DNA of 64,000 bases, from NCBI GenBank assembly GCA_029948255.1, contig JALIZF010001862.1:620001-684000 (forward strand), written 5' to 3'. Under the pieces are notes generated by a model, which was not told where the DNA came from, searched no databases, and saw only the letters and a list, made by a program, of their open reading frames with translations. Position 1 is the first letter of the stretch. Every line of letters starts with the position of its first letter. Shown here in pieces: positions 23,801 through 38,800 of this stretch. The translations under genes were made by a program, and so were the position numbers. Source of the stretch: Telmatactis stephensoni. Its lineage: Eukaryota; Cnidaria; Anthozoa; Actiniaria; Isophelliidae.

Positions 23801-26800
23801 TTTCCTTTCTCTTTGGAAGGATCTTCTTCTCGAGGAGCGAATGCGTTGTACAAAAGTGTTTTACCATGTTTATTATCTTTGACAGGTTCATCTCGTCTTG
23901 TATAACGTAAAGAGTCGCCTCTTGGAGGAGCTGGTGGTGTTGGGGAAACACTCTTCCATGATCCGTGGTCATTCATATGATCAAACGAGTTCATTTCACC
24001 GGGAGCGCTTTCGCTGAAGTCGATCTCAAGTGGTTTTACAGCTTCACGCTTAAGAAGTTCTTCTCTATCCAGCTCCATCTGCCTTGAACTAGGCGGTAAA
24101 CTCTGATATTCGAACAAGTTTGATTTCGGCCTTGGTTTAGGGTCAGCTCGCCTTGATGCGGTGTTCAATGGAATAGGATATTGATCTGGATCATCAAATG
24201 ATTTGCCACTATGAAGTTTAAGAATGGAACTTTCCTATGAAGATCAATAACAAGAAAACATCACAAAATGTCATCAAACAATATCAAAACTTAACATTGA
24301 ACAACATCAACTTTTTCACTCTTTCGTCTAGATAAATAAATAAATTTTTGGGGTAGCTCATTACCCTTCCTTGCAGGACAAGTGCTGAATTACGAAGGGC
24401 GCAGCTCAACGTGATCGAGTCGAAGATAAAGAAGGGCGTTTTCATTCAGAAACAGTTAAGATGATGTTACACGGGACGATTCGCAACAACGATTTTCCGC
24501 GCAACACTTGGTCAGATTGATAATTTTGCGTTAAAAGTTTTTAAAATTCGTATCAAACATTTGCAACTTGCTCACTAAGCAAAAATATTGCTAAAAATAA
24601 TTGCAGTGAACCAACCAACCACCCAGAGAAAAGAAATAAAGTAACTTGTGTAGGATTGAAAATGCTCGGAAAAAATCCGAGCCCCCAGCGGGATCGAACC
24701 CACGACCCTCCACGACCCTACGAACGTTTTCTTTCAAAAGTTCCTGATAAATATTTATCTTTAAAAAAATCATATCTTCGTCCGTTTCAGCGCGATGTGA
24801 GTGTATATCGAATAGTATCGTGTCTCTCCAGCTTGGATGTGTCCCTATTGCTTCGTAACTTCACATTTTTCGGCATTTGCGCACTAAGTAAATGTTGGCC
24901 CACATTGTTGGAAGACTTTGCGCATGCTCGCGGCTTTAGGTTGCAGAAAGACCAAACTGATATACTTACTCTTTGAGCCTTATAATCCAGTGATTCAAAC
25001 TGTTTCCTCTTGTCTCGTAGCTTTACGTCAACAGCACCAGGTAAAGTAATAGGGCCGTTCACTTTGTCACCAATATCATACGTAAAGTCAGTTTCCATTT
25101 CATCATGTCTGCCTTGTAGGACCAAAGTTTGCTAAAATACACGAAGATAAGCAATTAATCTGTGGATGTTACACACAGAGCAAATATCTGGTAACCATTT
25201 CGGTAGTTTATTTTTGGGCATTTGATTTGCTTTCGTTTCAAGTTCATTTCTTTCTGTGTTTGTCGGTGTATCTCTAGTACTCGTGATTACGTCCTGTGAT
25301 TAAATTACGCAGGCCAGTTTACGTTACGTTGTCAAAAGGCAGTTATATTATTGTCTAATATCTTTGTCTTTTTCCCGCTGCAGACACAAGTATAAGCGCA
25401 ATCAACATACACAAACTCGGTACCGCATTTATCACGGATATAATAAAAAACGAAGCACTGCTAATAAGCAGTACATCACTGAGTCTGCGCACGTACCGGT
25501 CCGATAAAAATTTGCGTTACCGTACTTATTCCGTGCATTGGACGCCTACAATCTGCTCTACAATCTAATAAAACACATCTCTCCAATAAACGCTCTCTCG
25601 TTGAGCCCTTTTAATAAATAACGTTCAGGGCGTTGATTAAATACGGTATATTTTCTTTGAAGAACACCTCTTAATCCCTTGCAGTCCCTCTATGCCCGTA
25701 TGTAAGAGATAAAATGAGGTTCTCGTCTTTACATGTAAATTCTGTTAAACTGAAGTCTGCACATAAATTAACTGTACTAAAGTCTTCGTTAAGGTACCTG
25801 TTGTGCAGCTTTGTCTAGCTGCTCGTATTTACTGTGTTTATCCTTTAACTTAACCCCAGCAGTTTGTACAGGTGATCTGTCCTGTCTCTTAACGTCATAG
25901 TCTACTGCAGGCATGCGTAGTTCACCGTGTAGTACGGCACTTTCCTACGAACGAGTGGATGTATGGGTCGATTGAGAATGATGTACAAAATAGACAAGAA
26001 ACGACTGAATCAAAGCAGCTTCTAATACGGCGTTTTGACAGTGGAATGTGTGTTTCGTTATGATGGGTTACCTGTGTAGAAAGGTTGACTTTCGCCATGA
26101 TGGGGTGCCTGGGTTTGAAGGTTCTCCACCGCAACGATGGTTTACCTGTGTTGGACGGTCCACCATCGCCACGATGGGAAACGCAACATCAACAAGTTGG
26201 GATACCTGTTTTGGAAAGGAGTCGACATCGTTTTCGATGAAGCTCATACCTTCTCGACTACAATCCCTACGGCATCACACCCTTCATATTAGGCAATCCG
26301 TTTCCTGATAAAACGCCGTACCTGGAACTGCAGAGAAGCTTACAACGATTGAAAAAGGAATGCCACACAGCGTTTTACGGCATCTGGCCTTACCTTGTCC
26401 GCCTGTCGCTGAAGACCCTCGAATTTGCTCGTCTTGTCCTTCAGGGAGGCCCCTCGTGATCTATATTCTCCACCAACCCAGGATTTTGGACGAGTGCGCT
26501 TCCCTTGAAGAACTTCAGCTTCCTGTAATAGAAGAGTACTATTGTTTTCATGTTATCATCACGATCATTACAGTAGATTTCGTATGACTGTGAAAACGTT
26601 ACCGCACGGTCACAGCACGGTTACCGTAGAGATTTCGAATGTTTATATAGACATCACGACACTGACACGGTCACGGCACGGCGCCGTGCGTTTCACACTC
26701 ATACGAAATCTGCTCTAGCAGCAAAGACTATCGAGAAAATTACCACAATTCCTTGCCATAGGAGAAATAATACGCCTGGCCCCGGATGCACGAAGGGTGG

Positions 26801-29800
26801 AGAACTCTATCCGCTGGATAAATCCTTATCCAGTGGATAAATGTATTAGAAAATGCCATCATTTTATATTCTGGATAAGGATTTATCCAGCGGATAGTGC
26901 TATCCACCCTTCGTGCAACCGAGTACTGAACGTCACTACAAAGGCGATCTTCTGAAAACAATTAGCCGCCGCTACGCAGGCTAGAAAACAATTGAACTAC
27001 GTCACAAGCGGACAAAGACCCTCCCCTTCCCTTACGCCCTGCATGCGTCCTCGAGAATAAGTGAAGATTCTTTCGTGGTAGAACAGTAGCAGTTGCAAAA
27101 GAATTTCTCAGTTTATTGTAGCTGTTAGTATAGTCTTCATCACAGCCGTGTTCAGTCTCGTCAAGGAACGCTCCATCGACACACGAGGGAGGGGAGGGAG
27201 GCGTTACGTGTGGAGACTAACTACGGCTGCGAAGGAGACTACTGTTAGTAAGGTTCGAAAGGAAAATGATACCTCTGATGCTTGACGTTGCATTTCTTCA
27301 AATTTCGACTTTTTCTTGTGTAAATCAACAGGAGATCTCATTCTAATTTGGTGCTTGGATGGTGATGATGAGTCGGTGCTGGCACCAAATTGCTCAATGC
27401 GATCACGCTTGGTTTTCACTGGATCCTAGAGATTAAAGACATATATTCAAATACAGCCATTTAAAAGGGTTATCAGGTGAATAGTGGATATTAATTACAT
27501 CCCGATCGAAATACATTGTGGGACTCACGCATTGCTTTATATCATGATGGTTTGGGCCTTAAAAACATCCAAGGGTGACCGTGCTAGCTTGGGCACTCAT
27601 GTACTCGGACACCAAATAAGAACGATTCATGAAAAGACCTTATTCCTACAAGGAAACCGTAGTCAGACTGAGCCTGAGATCCCACGCGCGTCCTTACGAA
27701 ACTTTTAGCAGACAAATGTGACGTATTGTACTCTGGGTGCCAGAGTTGTGGTTCGCGTTACGTTTTGTTACGCGACGTTGCGTTTCGTTACGTATAGTGA
27801 AACATGCTCACGATGGACAAGTTTGCCCATATTTGGGCTATTTTAGAGGGCATTTCGTTCTCCATCTGTTATTTCGAACGAGTTCGGCTCGCGCGGGTTG
27901 AATGGTCAATATTAGGGACTTTAAGCATCACGTGCACGGGAAACGGCAGACGGCAGAGAGGATCACGTGATCTGCTTTTCTCGCTTCTGGCGTTGCTGAT
28001 TCAACGCGAGGATGGATCATTTTGCGTTTGCCGTAAACGTGAAAAGTCGCTCTTTCGTTTGAGTACCAAATGCGCAACGTCAGGTGCAAAATTCGTAGGT
28101 CACGTGATCCTCTCTGCCGTTTGCCGCGTACGTGATGCTTAATCTCTCTCTTCAAGTACTTTCAGCGCGCGAGAGTGACTTGCGGTCGAAAAAAGTTTAA
28201 AGATAGCCCACAACACGCGCGTCACAGTCTGCCGCGGTGATATCCATGTGACCATGTCCTCACGAAGTACGTAGAAAGTTAAGGTCCTGTTACACGAGGC
28301 AATTTCTCTTTCGACTACCAATACAATGCTGACAAAGCAGAGCATTGCAAGTTGCTGACGAGATGTCAGACGTTCGCAACGCTCTTTGCAACACACAACG
28401 TAACTTGTTCTTGGTGGTATATTAAACTAGAGATGTCAGAGGTGACTGCGATCTGATTGGCCATTTGCGACAGCGATTGCATTGCAGGTTGATGAATAGA
28501 TAATACACGCTGCAACTTGTTTCGCAACATTGCGAAAAGTAGAAGCTTGTTTTACGCAGCTTGCAACGTTGCATTGCAAGTTGTAAAGAAAAGGTGTTAC
28601 ACGCGCAATCTCATCTACAACTTGTAACGCAACGGCGTTGCATTGTAAGTTGCAAGAAAAATTTCATCGTGCGTGTAACAGACCTTTACCTAATGTTATT
28701 TAAACCGACTGCAAACCTACCTTTGAACCACCAAGAATCTCTTTTTTATGTTTGTATCTACTATCGCCTTCTTTGTACAAAGGCTTGCTACCAAGACTTT
28801 TACGTCGTTTTAGATCCTCGTCAAAATATTCGTTTTCTTGGTCTCCAGACGAGAAAGACCTGCGACGTCGACGCTCAATCTCCTGTTCTTCAGCTTGCTG
28901 TTAAAACATGATTCTGTGTTAATGACTTTTAATTTCACGGCGTAAACAACGTACGCTCAGGGGATTTTTACATGACACTAGGATCATCCTAGCACTAGGA
29001 TCATCCTAGCAGGCGAATCATCCTACCTGCTATACATTTACTGCATTCTGTTTACATGGAAATTTGTGTCTTCACTTCGGGTACTAGGATCATCCTACTA
29101 AACAGAATGCAGTAAATGTATAGCAAGTATACACCAATTGTATGTAACACCAAGTGTATCAAATAGATTGTATATCAATGGTTGTGTCACTATTGATACA
29201 CTAAGTGTTGCATACACCAAGTACTTACATATTTCTCGGGCTTTTTGTATTTTACGCGAGAAGCCAGGAAATTAGAAGCAGTTTTGCCTACGACGAGTCC
29301 ACAGTAATCCAGATAAATAATAAAAAAAACCGCATAGTCTTTGCGTAAGAAAACGCCGTTTCAGTCTTACGTAAGACAACGACGTTACGTAAGAAAATGC
29401 CGTTATGTAAGAAAACGCCGTTTCAGTGTGAAGAGAAAACTAGTTGCGTTTTCTACATCTATTTTTTCGTATACTGTTCTTTACTAAAGGAATTATTCTA
29501 AATGCAAAAACCCCAGAATGGTTTTAAAATGGACCTAATCCATCGTGACAACGTTGTCCCAATTCAGCGTGACAAACAACTAGAGGAATGATCTGCTTTT
29601 GTTTAAAAACTCGTCATATTATCGTCGTTGTTCCTTTGGGATACTCACGAATATTTTGAAGGAAAATGAATCCTCTAGAGGTCTGTCACGCTGAATTGGG
29701 AAAACACTGTGACGCGCGTGGATTAGGTCAATTGCTCACTTACTAACTGAATTTATCTTGTATTATATTATATTGGTACCTTTATTGATTCTTGTTCAAG

Positions 29801-32800
29801 CTGTTTAAAAGCCTCTCTTTTGGTACTAAAATTTCCTGTCTCTGTGACGATCTCGTTTTTCTCCTTTTCTGGTGTAGTTTCTGTAGTCTCTTGTAAAACT
29901 GCTTCGACTGGTTCAAACTGTGAGGATCGTCTGCCGATGTCGGCGTCCTCCAAGACAGGGAGCTCAGGAAACGTTTTCTGGTAAGACAGCAAGATCTCTT
30001 CTTTAGAATTAACGTGAAGTAGAGGGAAATTCATTTTTTTGCCCGCCAACTAACACAGCCAAATCTATAGCCTTAGTCTGCCGTTTCCCACACCTCCCCC
30101 TACGAGGAAACATTTTTCCCGTGGGGGGGAGGGGGAGGGGCGGGAAACGGCTGTACATCTAATCTGCAAGGGGGACACCTTCATTAGATTACAACTCTCT
30201 ATAATCGCAGATTACTTTGTAATTTATAGTTTGTTTTGACGGTTTCTTGAAAGTCTGAACATTAACTATCTAGATATACAAATCTGAACGTCTACAATGC
30301 ATCCGAATATACTGAAAGTAAGCTCAGTCGAGCCTCTTCAGACATCCGCCGTCTTGAGGACTGGGTGATAGATTAAATTACACACTTCCAATGGAAACCA
30401 GCGACAGCTGATTGGATTTCATGTTTAATAATGTTTGTTAAGTTTGTATTTGTCGTTGTGGAAAGGTGGACATTGTACAAGGAATTCAGGATATGGTAAG
30501 TGCATAGATCGGAATCGATGACAGTGGACGTTTTAGGGGCTACTGTATATCAAAGAGCAGCATCTTACTATCTCTGCCACATGAAATATTTTACAGACTA
30601 TAAGATGTACTTGGCACCCCAGTCCATTGAAAAGGCAGTAATGCCTGCATTTTGCAATTACCTCGAGAAGATGTTGAAAGCACTCTTCCTTGAGTACAGA
30701 TGAACCAGAAAAGTCTAACTTGTCATTAGCGTATTTCCCAAGCCAGTAGATGGTTAGTGCGACCTTCAAAAAGAACGAAAATGTATCAGTAAAAGCTACA
30801 AGAGAATTGCACTCTACCACTCATCACACTCCCAAAGCTGGAACTCTCAAGTGAGGCGTTCTTGACTTAGGTAACATAAACCCGGAAAAAAAATTCCGGG
30901 CAGGGTTGGAGCTCTACAAACTGAGCTATTCGCCCAGTAGCAACAGTATGTCATTGCCAGTCTAAGGTTGAAAATTCATGCCCGTGGATGTCACTAACAG
31001 ACACTTATGAGGATGGAGTACTTAAGGGTGTACTGATATATATCGTTGCTGTGCAACGGTTGCTATGCAAAATAGGGTCTTGTTTTGGCATAGGGTCGTG
31101 TTTAGGCGCACGCGCGCGCGTTTTTGGCGGGAATAATTTGACTTCCGGTATAGAGCGGCGCACGCCTCTTTGATGGTTTCGTGAAAATGAAGTGTTTCTT
31201 TAATATTTATATTATTTACAGTCTTTCCTTCAAAGTCATGGGATTGACAAAAAATTAAGAAATACAGAAGTTATTTGTATTATTCGCTCAATTTCGACAT
31301 TAAAAATTATAAAAAGTTTATTTTGAGACCATTCTTGAAACGCATGCTTGGCTCTATGCACCTCGATCTCAAATTTCCAATATGTAACGTACTGAAGAAA
31401 ATTATAGCTTTTTTCTGTAGCTATGACGTCATATTATATACACCCTTCACGTTAACTCAATGATTCAAACTGTTCCCAGCTGGGAACTGATCATCACGAC
31501 CTGGTAAACGCGTTCATAGGTTCAAATCCTATTCAGCCCGGAGTTTGTTTTAATTCCGGCGGTTTCGGACACCGTTGGGAAGGCACTCTCCATAATGGAC
31601 TACACAGGGATGCTCTTCCCAAAAGAGAAATCTTTACCCGCACGCTGGAGGTATATGAAAGAGGCATATGAAAGAGACACCGTTGGAAGTGTCAGAAAGG
31701 GGTAATATTTATGCTAAAGGCATATAAAAGAGCTGAGATTTTATAAAATGTAGTATAGAACTAGGCTAGATATTTCAGGAGTTCAGTATCAGACTGTATG
31801 GGAAACTGCTGTTTGAAAGGGGTGCCATTTTCTTTGGAAGGTAATACCCCCTCTCCTCCCCCACTCGGCCTTTGACATTTCCATCGTTTATGAGATGACT
31901 AATGGAGGTTAAATACACTAGCAATACGTGATTGCACATCAACACTTTGTTTTTAGGTACTTCTCTTGTATAGCTGATTCGAAAAGATAGTCCTAAAGAG
32001 CGTCTAATCTATTGACCTTGTTTCCTACTTCTCATTCAAACATCAACAATGTTTAAATATTTCACATATTTGGGAAGTTTTCACTCACAAAAAAAGAGAA
32101 CGCTATTCCTTAAATATTTTGGCCTTCCGTGTCCAATTTCCGTGTCCGTGAATTTTTCGCGACGACTTAATTAATTTCACAACAACATGATTTTTTTACG
32201 TTTGTCACGTTTGGAAATTATTATGAAAAATGAAAGGACGGTTCTTTGCCATTATTTTTCTTATTTTTGGCTTCGCGACAATTATATTTTCAGTTAAAAA
32301 AATATAATTTTCCGTAAAAAAATGTTGGAACATAATTTTCTCGATCAATCAATCAATGTCATGTTGCCGAATTTTCTTGTTATCGAACAAAAAAGGAAGT
32401 AGATCAAGAAAAAGATGGCTTAAATTCACAAGCACTTCAAAACCTAGCTTGGGACCTTTTTTAATGTGATCAAATGGTTTTAAATGACCTTATGTGTGGG
32501 CCTAATGTCACGGCAAAGCGTTGGTAGATCATAGCGTCGAGTTGGGCATTCTTCCTTCCAGATTTGGTTGTCATGGTAGCGTTTAAACTATCGCATCTCG
32601 ATTCGCCGCTTCAAACAAAAGATGAGTATGCAAACAGTCATGGCGGTGAGAAATACAGAAGCGACGAAAAGTAAACATAGTCCTTGGATAAAATAAAAAG
32701 AACGAGAAACATCGCTCTTCTGAGATTTTACAATGACTCAATCATTTTTGGGGAACTCAGATTTCTTCGATTTTGTAGAAATACACAGAAAGCGAGAATT

Positions 32801-35800
32801 TTGTTCTAAATAAAACCAGCCACGTAATTTCAAAAGAACGCCAAATTCAAAGCGAGAGTTAGTGCAAGGGTTAACAGGATTAAACGGCATTCTTGAGGAA
32901 TTATTTTTATATACTTATACTGCTTTGTATCGAAAAAGCTCTTCGTCAAGAACTCTGTGATACAATCTACAAAACAGCGATGGCGACATGATCTGTCCCA
33001 ACGAATAGAAATGTCCATGAAATCACACTTCGAATCTAATAAACATTCGATGTCAATTCTTTGGAGCTTTGTTTGTGCAAGTTTCTTAATCTAAAGCTTA
33101 TAATTTTGAGAAAACGAGCATATATGAATGTCGATGGAAGGTTAACTAGTTCCCTAAGTGAAATTCAATTTATTTTACAAGTTAATTGGTTACATGTTAG
33201 ATTTTGCCCGAGCAAACACAAGCCTGTTGCAGAATGAATATAAACAATCATGCTAGCAAACGGTTATAAATATAGTTTAGATGTCAACAACACACTGGCA
33301 TTCTAGCCTGGCTATAGGACAAGCCTCAACGTATAATAAACTTATCGGAGTTCTGTATCACTGAATTAAAATAATAAGAGATACTGGAATTTTTTCACGT
33401 GCACAAATTATCTTGCTGTAGCTGAGCCAACAATTCGTTCTCGACCCTACTTAAAAGTTTTAACATATTTAACATTTGGTATCTTACCTTTGCTAGCTTT
33501 CTCTGGGACTCTTTAGCTCTGTCGAGGCTACGAGAAAGCGAGACAATTCGTTATGAGTGTAGTAACCACAGTTGGATGGACGCTTTGCGAACGGAAGCGA
33601 AGTCGAGAGGGACTAGTTTCAGTCTCTCCGCGGCCAGCTAGAGATACTGTCCGGTAAAAGTTTGCAAATCTCATACAAAATATTTCTTGAATTAATTTGA
33701 AGACAGTTTTACACATACCACTAATTAATGGTTTTGCAGGGTTTTTTTAAGTGAGAATTTTGTGGCACAGACGAGTGGAGAATTTGTGATAATTTTGGTT
33801 TCAGTTTATGAATGAAAATTCGAAGCACCTGCTAAAATGACATGCATAATTCATGATGTATGTAGAATTTGATGTATGCAAAATAGAAAGCTTTGTAGTG
33901 GTAATTAAGTAACATTATACTCTTACTTAGAGTTAGAAGTTAGAAATCATAACAAATTTGACATAGAGACAGACAGTTCATAACAAAGACAAAAGATTTC
34001 CTTTTATAAACTTTGATGTCTTGGTGGAAACTTTGGACAGATCATCACTAAATGTATCGAAATACTTTGGCAAATTATTTTGACAATATCAGTTATGTTC
34101 TCCAAGTTCTCCAGCTCAGTTTTTGCAGGTAAAGTGTTTGTACTTATTATGACAGTTAAAAGAAATTAATTATGCAGTTTTTTGAAAAACTGATGAAAAA
34201 AAACACACAAAGAAGAATGAACTCTTGACAAAAGGCACACGACCAATTCATTTATTAACAACCAAGAGAGCATAAATATCTTATTTATGCTCTCTTGTAA
34301 CAACTTATATAAAGAATTATGAGAAAGAAAGAAAACCAAGAAACAAAAAACAAAAAACAAAGAAAAAAAGGAAGGAAGAAAGGAACGAGCAAACGAAGAA
34401 GAAAGAAAGGAAGGAGAAGGAAGGAAGGAAGGAAGGAAGGAAGGAAGGAAGGAAGGAAGGAAGGAAGGAAGGAAGGAAGGAAGGAAGGAAGGAAGGAAGG
34501 AAGGAGGAAGGAAGGAAGGAGGAAGGAAGGAAGGAAGGAAGGAAGGAAGGAAGGAAGGAAGGAAGAGAGACAACTTGACAAAACAACTTACACAGTCTGC
34601 CCTCGTTTGACTGGCACGTCCTGTAAATCCTCGACGTCAAAAAGTTGTGACTTGCTAAACCCCAAAGCTTCACATGCTCTAATAAATAACTTGATATTGT
34701 CCTGAAAATCAATAAATCCACATTACTATGGTTATACATACACCTATTCCAAAAAAGGTTGTCACCGCTAAGAGTGATAGGCGATAGGTAATAGGTCATT
34801 CCAAGACCGCAAAGCACTATTGATTTCCGTAATTGATTTACATATGAATTGCCAAATATTTGATGGAAGAGTGTAAAGAAAGATTTAGGATGGCTTAATT
34901 AAGAAACCAATAGTCTTGGAATGACCTATTACCTATCGCCTATCGCTCTTAGCGGTGACAACCTTTTTTGAAATAGGTGTATATTGCAAAATGGCGAGAA
35001 TGTAAATGGTAAAGGCCAGGACGCACAATACAATTAGTCTTATAACAATGAACGTTCCAAACAACTTCTTTCGCAACATTGTGCCCAACTGCTTCGGAGC
35101 AAGCCAAGCTCAGCTGTGTTTACAAAAGTTCATTTTAATGGTAAGAACAACGATGAAATTCGTAGCTCGCAACGTCGCAAAACTTGTAGGAGTTGAAGTA
35201 ATGGATCGATACACGATGTAACTCTTTTCTACATTGCACGCGATTACAAAGTTGCACCGTGTGTTCACTTCTAAAACAATTGCGCTGAACAATTGAAGGT
35301 TTAATAGGATTAAGTTCTAGTTTTGCAACTCGCAATAAGCATTGCGTGCAACATTGAGGGATGTACACACGATCAGGCAATTTTGTTGTGCCCAACGTTT
35401 CAAAAAATAAAAAATAAAAATAAAGAAAAGGTTTCATCGTTTGTCAACGAAAATGTATCCATTCCTTTCAATGAAAGCCTTAGTTAGAGTGTATATTTGT
35501 TTTTAAAGTTTTTAAAAAAGATTCCAACGATCAGTATTGGAACAGCCGAGTTCAAACTATATTCCCACAAGGAACAAGCGAACTGTGGTTACAAGTATAG
35601 CACACATAATTCGTTTTTCCCCCTCCCTTTCCTTCGCACTGAAAACACCTAGGCAAAGGAGGTTACCCTTGGATTACGGATTTTGCGGAATCTCTGTCAT
35701 TCTTCCCATGCCCTTTTCTACTTCTTCCAGTTCAATCCCACATAGTTAACTAGCTTTCACTTCACTCCCACGCATTTTAATCTTCCTCACAAGCGTCTCA

Positions 35801-38800
35801 TAAGACCACAGGAAGCCCGGCTTAACGATCACGTACTCAGATGATAATCTGTTAATGCCATTACAACATAATCGTAACTCAATACACCCATATTCCAGAC
35901 AATCTGTCTGGTCCGTAATACAACACCAGCCTGTACGTAACGCAATAGTGTTACACGCCCCCTTGCGTTACATGTAGCCGTTCGCTGTTTGAATTTGAAT
36001 ATGTGGGTATTTAATTACACGTTTCATACATGCTGCTGTTATATTACGGACCAGACAGATTGTCTGGAATATGGGTGTATGGAATTATAATTATGTTGCA
36101 ATGGCATTAACAGATTATCATGTGCTTACGTGATTGTTTTGTTTGCATTAAAGTCACCAAGCCGGGCTTCCTGTGTTAATTTAGCGTCTAGTCTTATGCT
36201 TGAATAAGCAACACAGGAAGCTTAATATAAACTATTCATGACTCGATTCTATACATATAGAGGGTGCAATCAGTTACCCCTGGGCTTAATTCGTCATTGA
36301 CATCCCGCTGAAAGTCATTCATGCATGTAATAGCTTTTGCTGATAAATGCCGAAATGAATAAGTTAACTTTACAACAAACAACAGGAAAAACTAGTGAAA
36401 TGGAACCACCTCCCTGAACAGGAAAACAGACCACATCAAAGACCTCTTGTAAAATATGTCGATGAGCTAACTGGATAGCGGGAAAACGTGTTTTGAGATA
36501 TATCTCTTCATTTTAGGGCCCATTCACATGAGAGAGGGTGCCCCTATGTAGTAGGGATGTCTTCTTGTTTTGTGTCACTCAGGAAAAGAAAACAAAAGAG
36601 TTATTCCTACTACATAGGGGCACCCTTTCTCATGTGAACGGGCCCTAAGTATAATTCCAGTTTTCCCTCTGAGTATATGTAATCAAGAAGCCATAGTTAC
36701 GCGAAAAGAATTCTTGTTGACGCGCGATGGAAATCATGCACTGTTTGCATTTTTGCCCGTTACTGGCCTGGGAAACGGGACAGGAAAGAGGAGGGGAGGG
36801 GAGGGGAGGGGAGGAAAAGGAAGGGAAGGGGAGGGGAGGAGAGGGGAAGGGGAAGAGGAGCGTATTTCTTTCCAACTCTCTTTTCACAAATTGCGTCTGG
36901 TTCATACTGTTGATATAAATCATCGACCATATTAAGCAAAGGCGACTTATACAAAGTCATTGTTGACAACATTCAGCTCTTTTACACTACAGTCAGCAAA
37001 GAATATGAAGAACTGTGGAAGCGTTACTTACCATGCCTGCATACTGGGTAGAAGATCGATTTATGCGTCCAATGGACATACTGGCAACGTTGACGACAAG
37101 TCTGTAAAACAGGAATAATAGTTATTGATAATAGTTATTGATAGTCAAGAGGCATTTCTACTAAGGCTTGTAACAGTGAACAGACTGGTGAAGTCGGGGC
37201 CTCCAGCATGCGCTTGGTTCCCGATTGGATGATAGAAATAAGCACTGATAAAGCGTAATCCCAAGCGACGAAAAACGCATTGCGCATGCTCGAAAATTCG
37301 GCAGGAATTCGTAGACGCGTTCGTGTTGTCGTTCGTGTTTACAAATAAAAGTAACGTCGATTCAACTGTCGTGCGTTATGCGAATTTCTCGTGTATTATT
37401 TGACCAGGGCAAGAGAACAACTAAAGCAATAATGTTTTAGGAAAAAATAAGCACTAACTTTTCACGGACAGCCTTAACTTTCAAGGTTTACTAAACCTCC
37501 AATGGTTTTATTTATAAAATGGTTTTATTCAAAACTTCCGAGTATGCAATTGGTATGAAAGACAGCAGGTTTACCGTAGGTACAAGGTTTTTGTTTGTAT
37601 GTTTGATTTGTTATTGTTGTTATTGACGTTTTGTTTTTGTTTTTGCCTTATTACAAATGTTCGTCAGAAGAGCCGTAACGAAGCGGCGCTCGACCATCAC
37701 AAAAGAACCGCCAAAAAGAACTTTTAGAGCCCAGGATCAAAAGACGGTAACTTACAGGACAAATAGTGTAGTTGTTATAGTGGAGATGGCGATATAAATC
37801 TACCAACGCAACATGACTGAAACATGATGACATGTAATGTTTACAGCAGTAATCACTTCAAAGATACGACAAATATGCAAAGCTTCTACGAGGTCATGGG
37901 TTAGCATGAAAAACTGGTATCCAACAACGGGACGTTTAACCTCCTTATCGACGGGAAACCGCAAAACGATTTGATTCTAATTTCCAGGTAGAAACTAGTT
38001 TTATATAGATGTATGTCTAGGATGAAGAATTGCGTCACAAAATCCTCACATGTAGTTTAGCTAAGATTTCTTCCTATAGCAGCATGCATAGCTCTAGGCA
38101 TAACGAATATAAACCACAGCTACAAACCAAGGCTATTATGCTAATCATGATACTAGCTAGAGAAAAAAATTTTTTGTTCGCTGTTCTCACAACTTAGACA
38201 AAAAGAAAAGCCCTATTTTAGTGTGGATGGAAGCCCAACTATGGGTGTTCAGACTAAAAGGATGGGCAGGTCTAGGGGCCGTGCATTTTCATGGACGATT
38301 CGTCCAAGACTTAGTGTGTGATTGGGTGAGTTTTCATCCAGGGAGGAAAAGATCTTCATCATGTCGTACTATGCTAATGGTAGCAAATTACTTGCAATTC
38401 ATTAGGGCAAAAACAAACAAACAAACAAACAAACAAAACCACCACTACCACCATCATCATCACCACCACCACCAACAACAACAAACAGAACAACAATGAA
38501 GTTGAATTGTTGTTTTTGTCCGTATTTATTTGTAGCTTGCGCTTATGCGAAGTATGTGGTCAGGTTAAACTCTTGCCAGCTCAGGAATGCGAGCATGTCG
38601 CAGTGAGTCGGAAAACGAGTCTGTATCGTGGCGGGCGACGCACCAAGACACCTCCAAGAATAGGAACACTTTTTATTATATCAATAATTGCAGCTTATCG
38701 GTGCATCAAAGAAATACTTTATTTTTATTCTACAGAATGAGAATCAAAAAGTAAAGTAGCACTGGATTACTTTGGCAACATTGCACTAGAAAGCAAGGGA

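Noticed and set aside
37651..37833. Candidate extra CH-LIM exon on the minus strand
   Set aside because: It does not match CH-domain sequence, and the CH exons on either side already join in phase without it.
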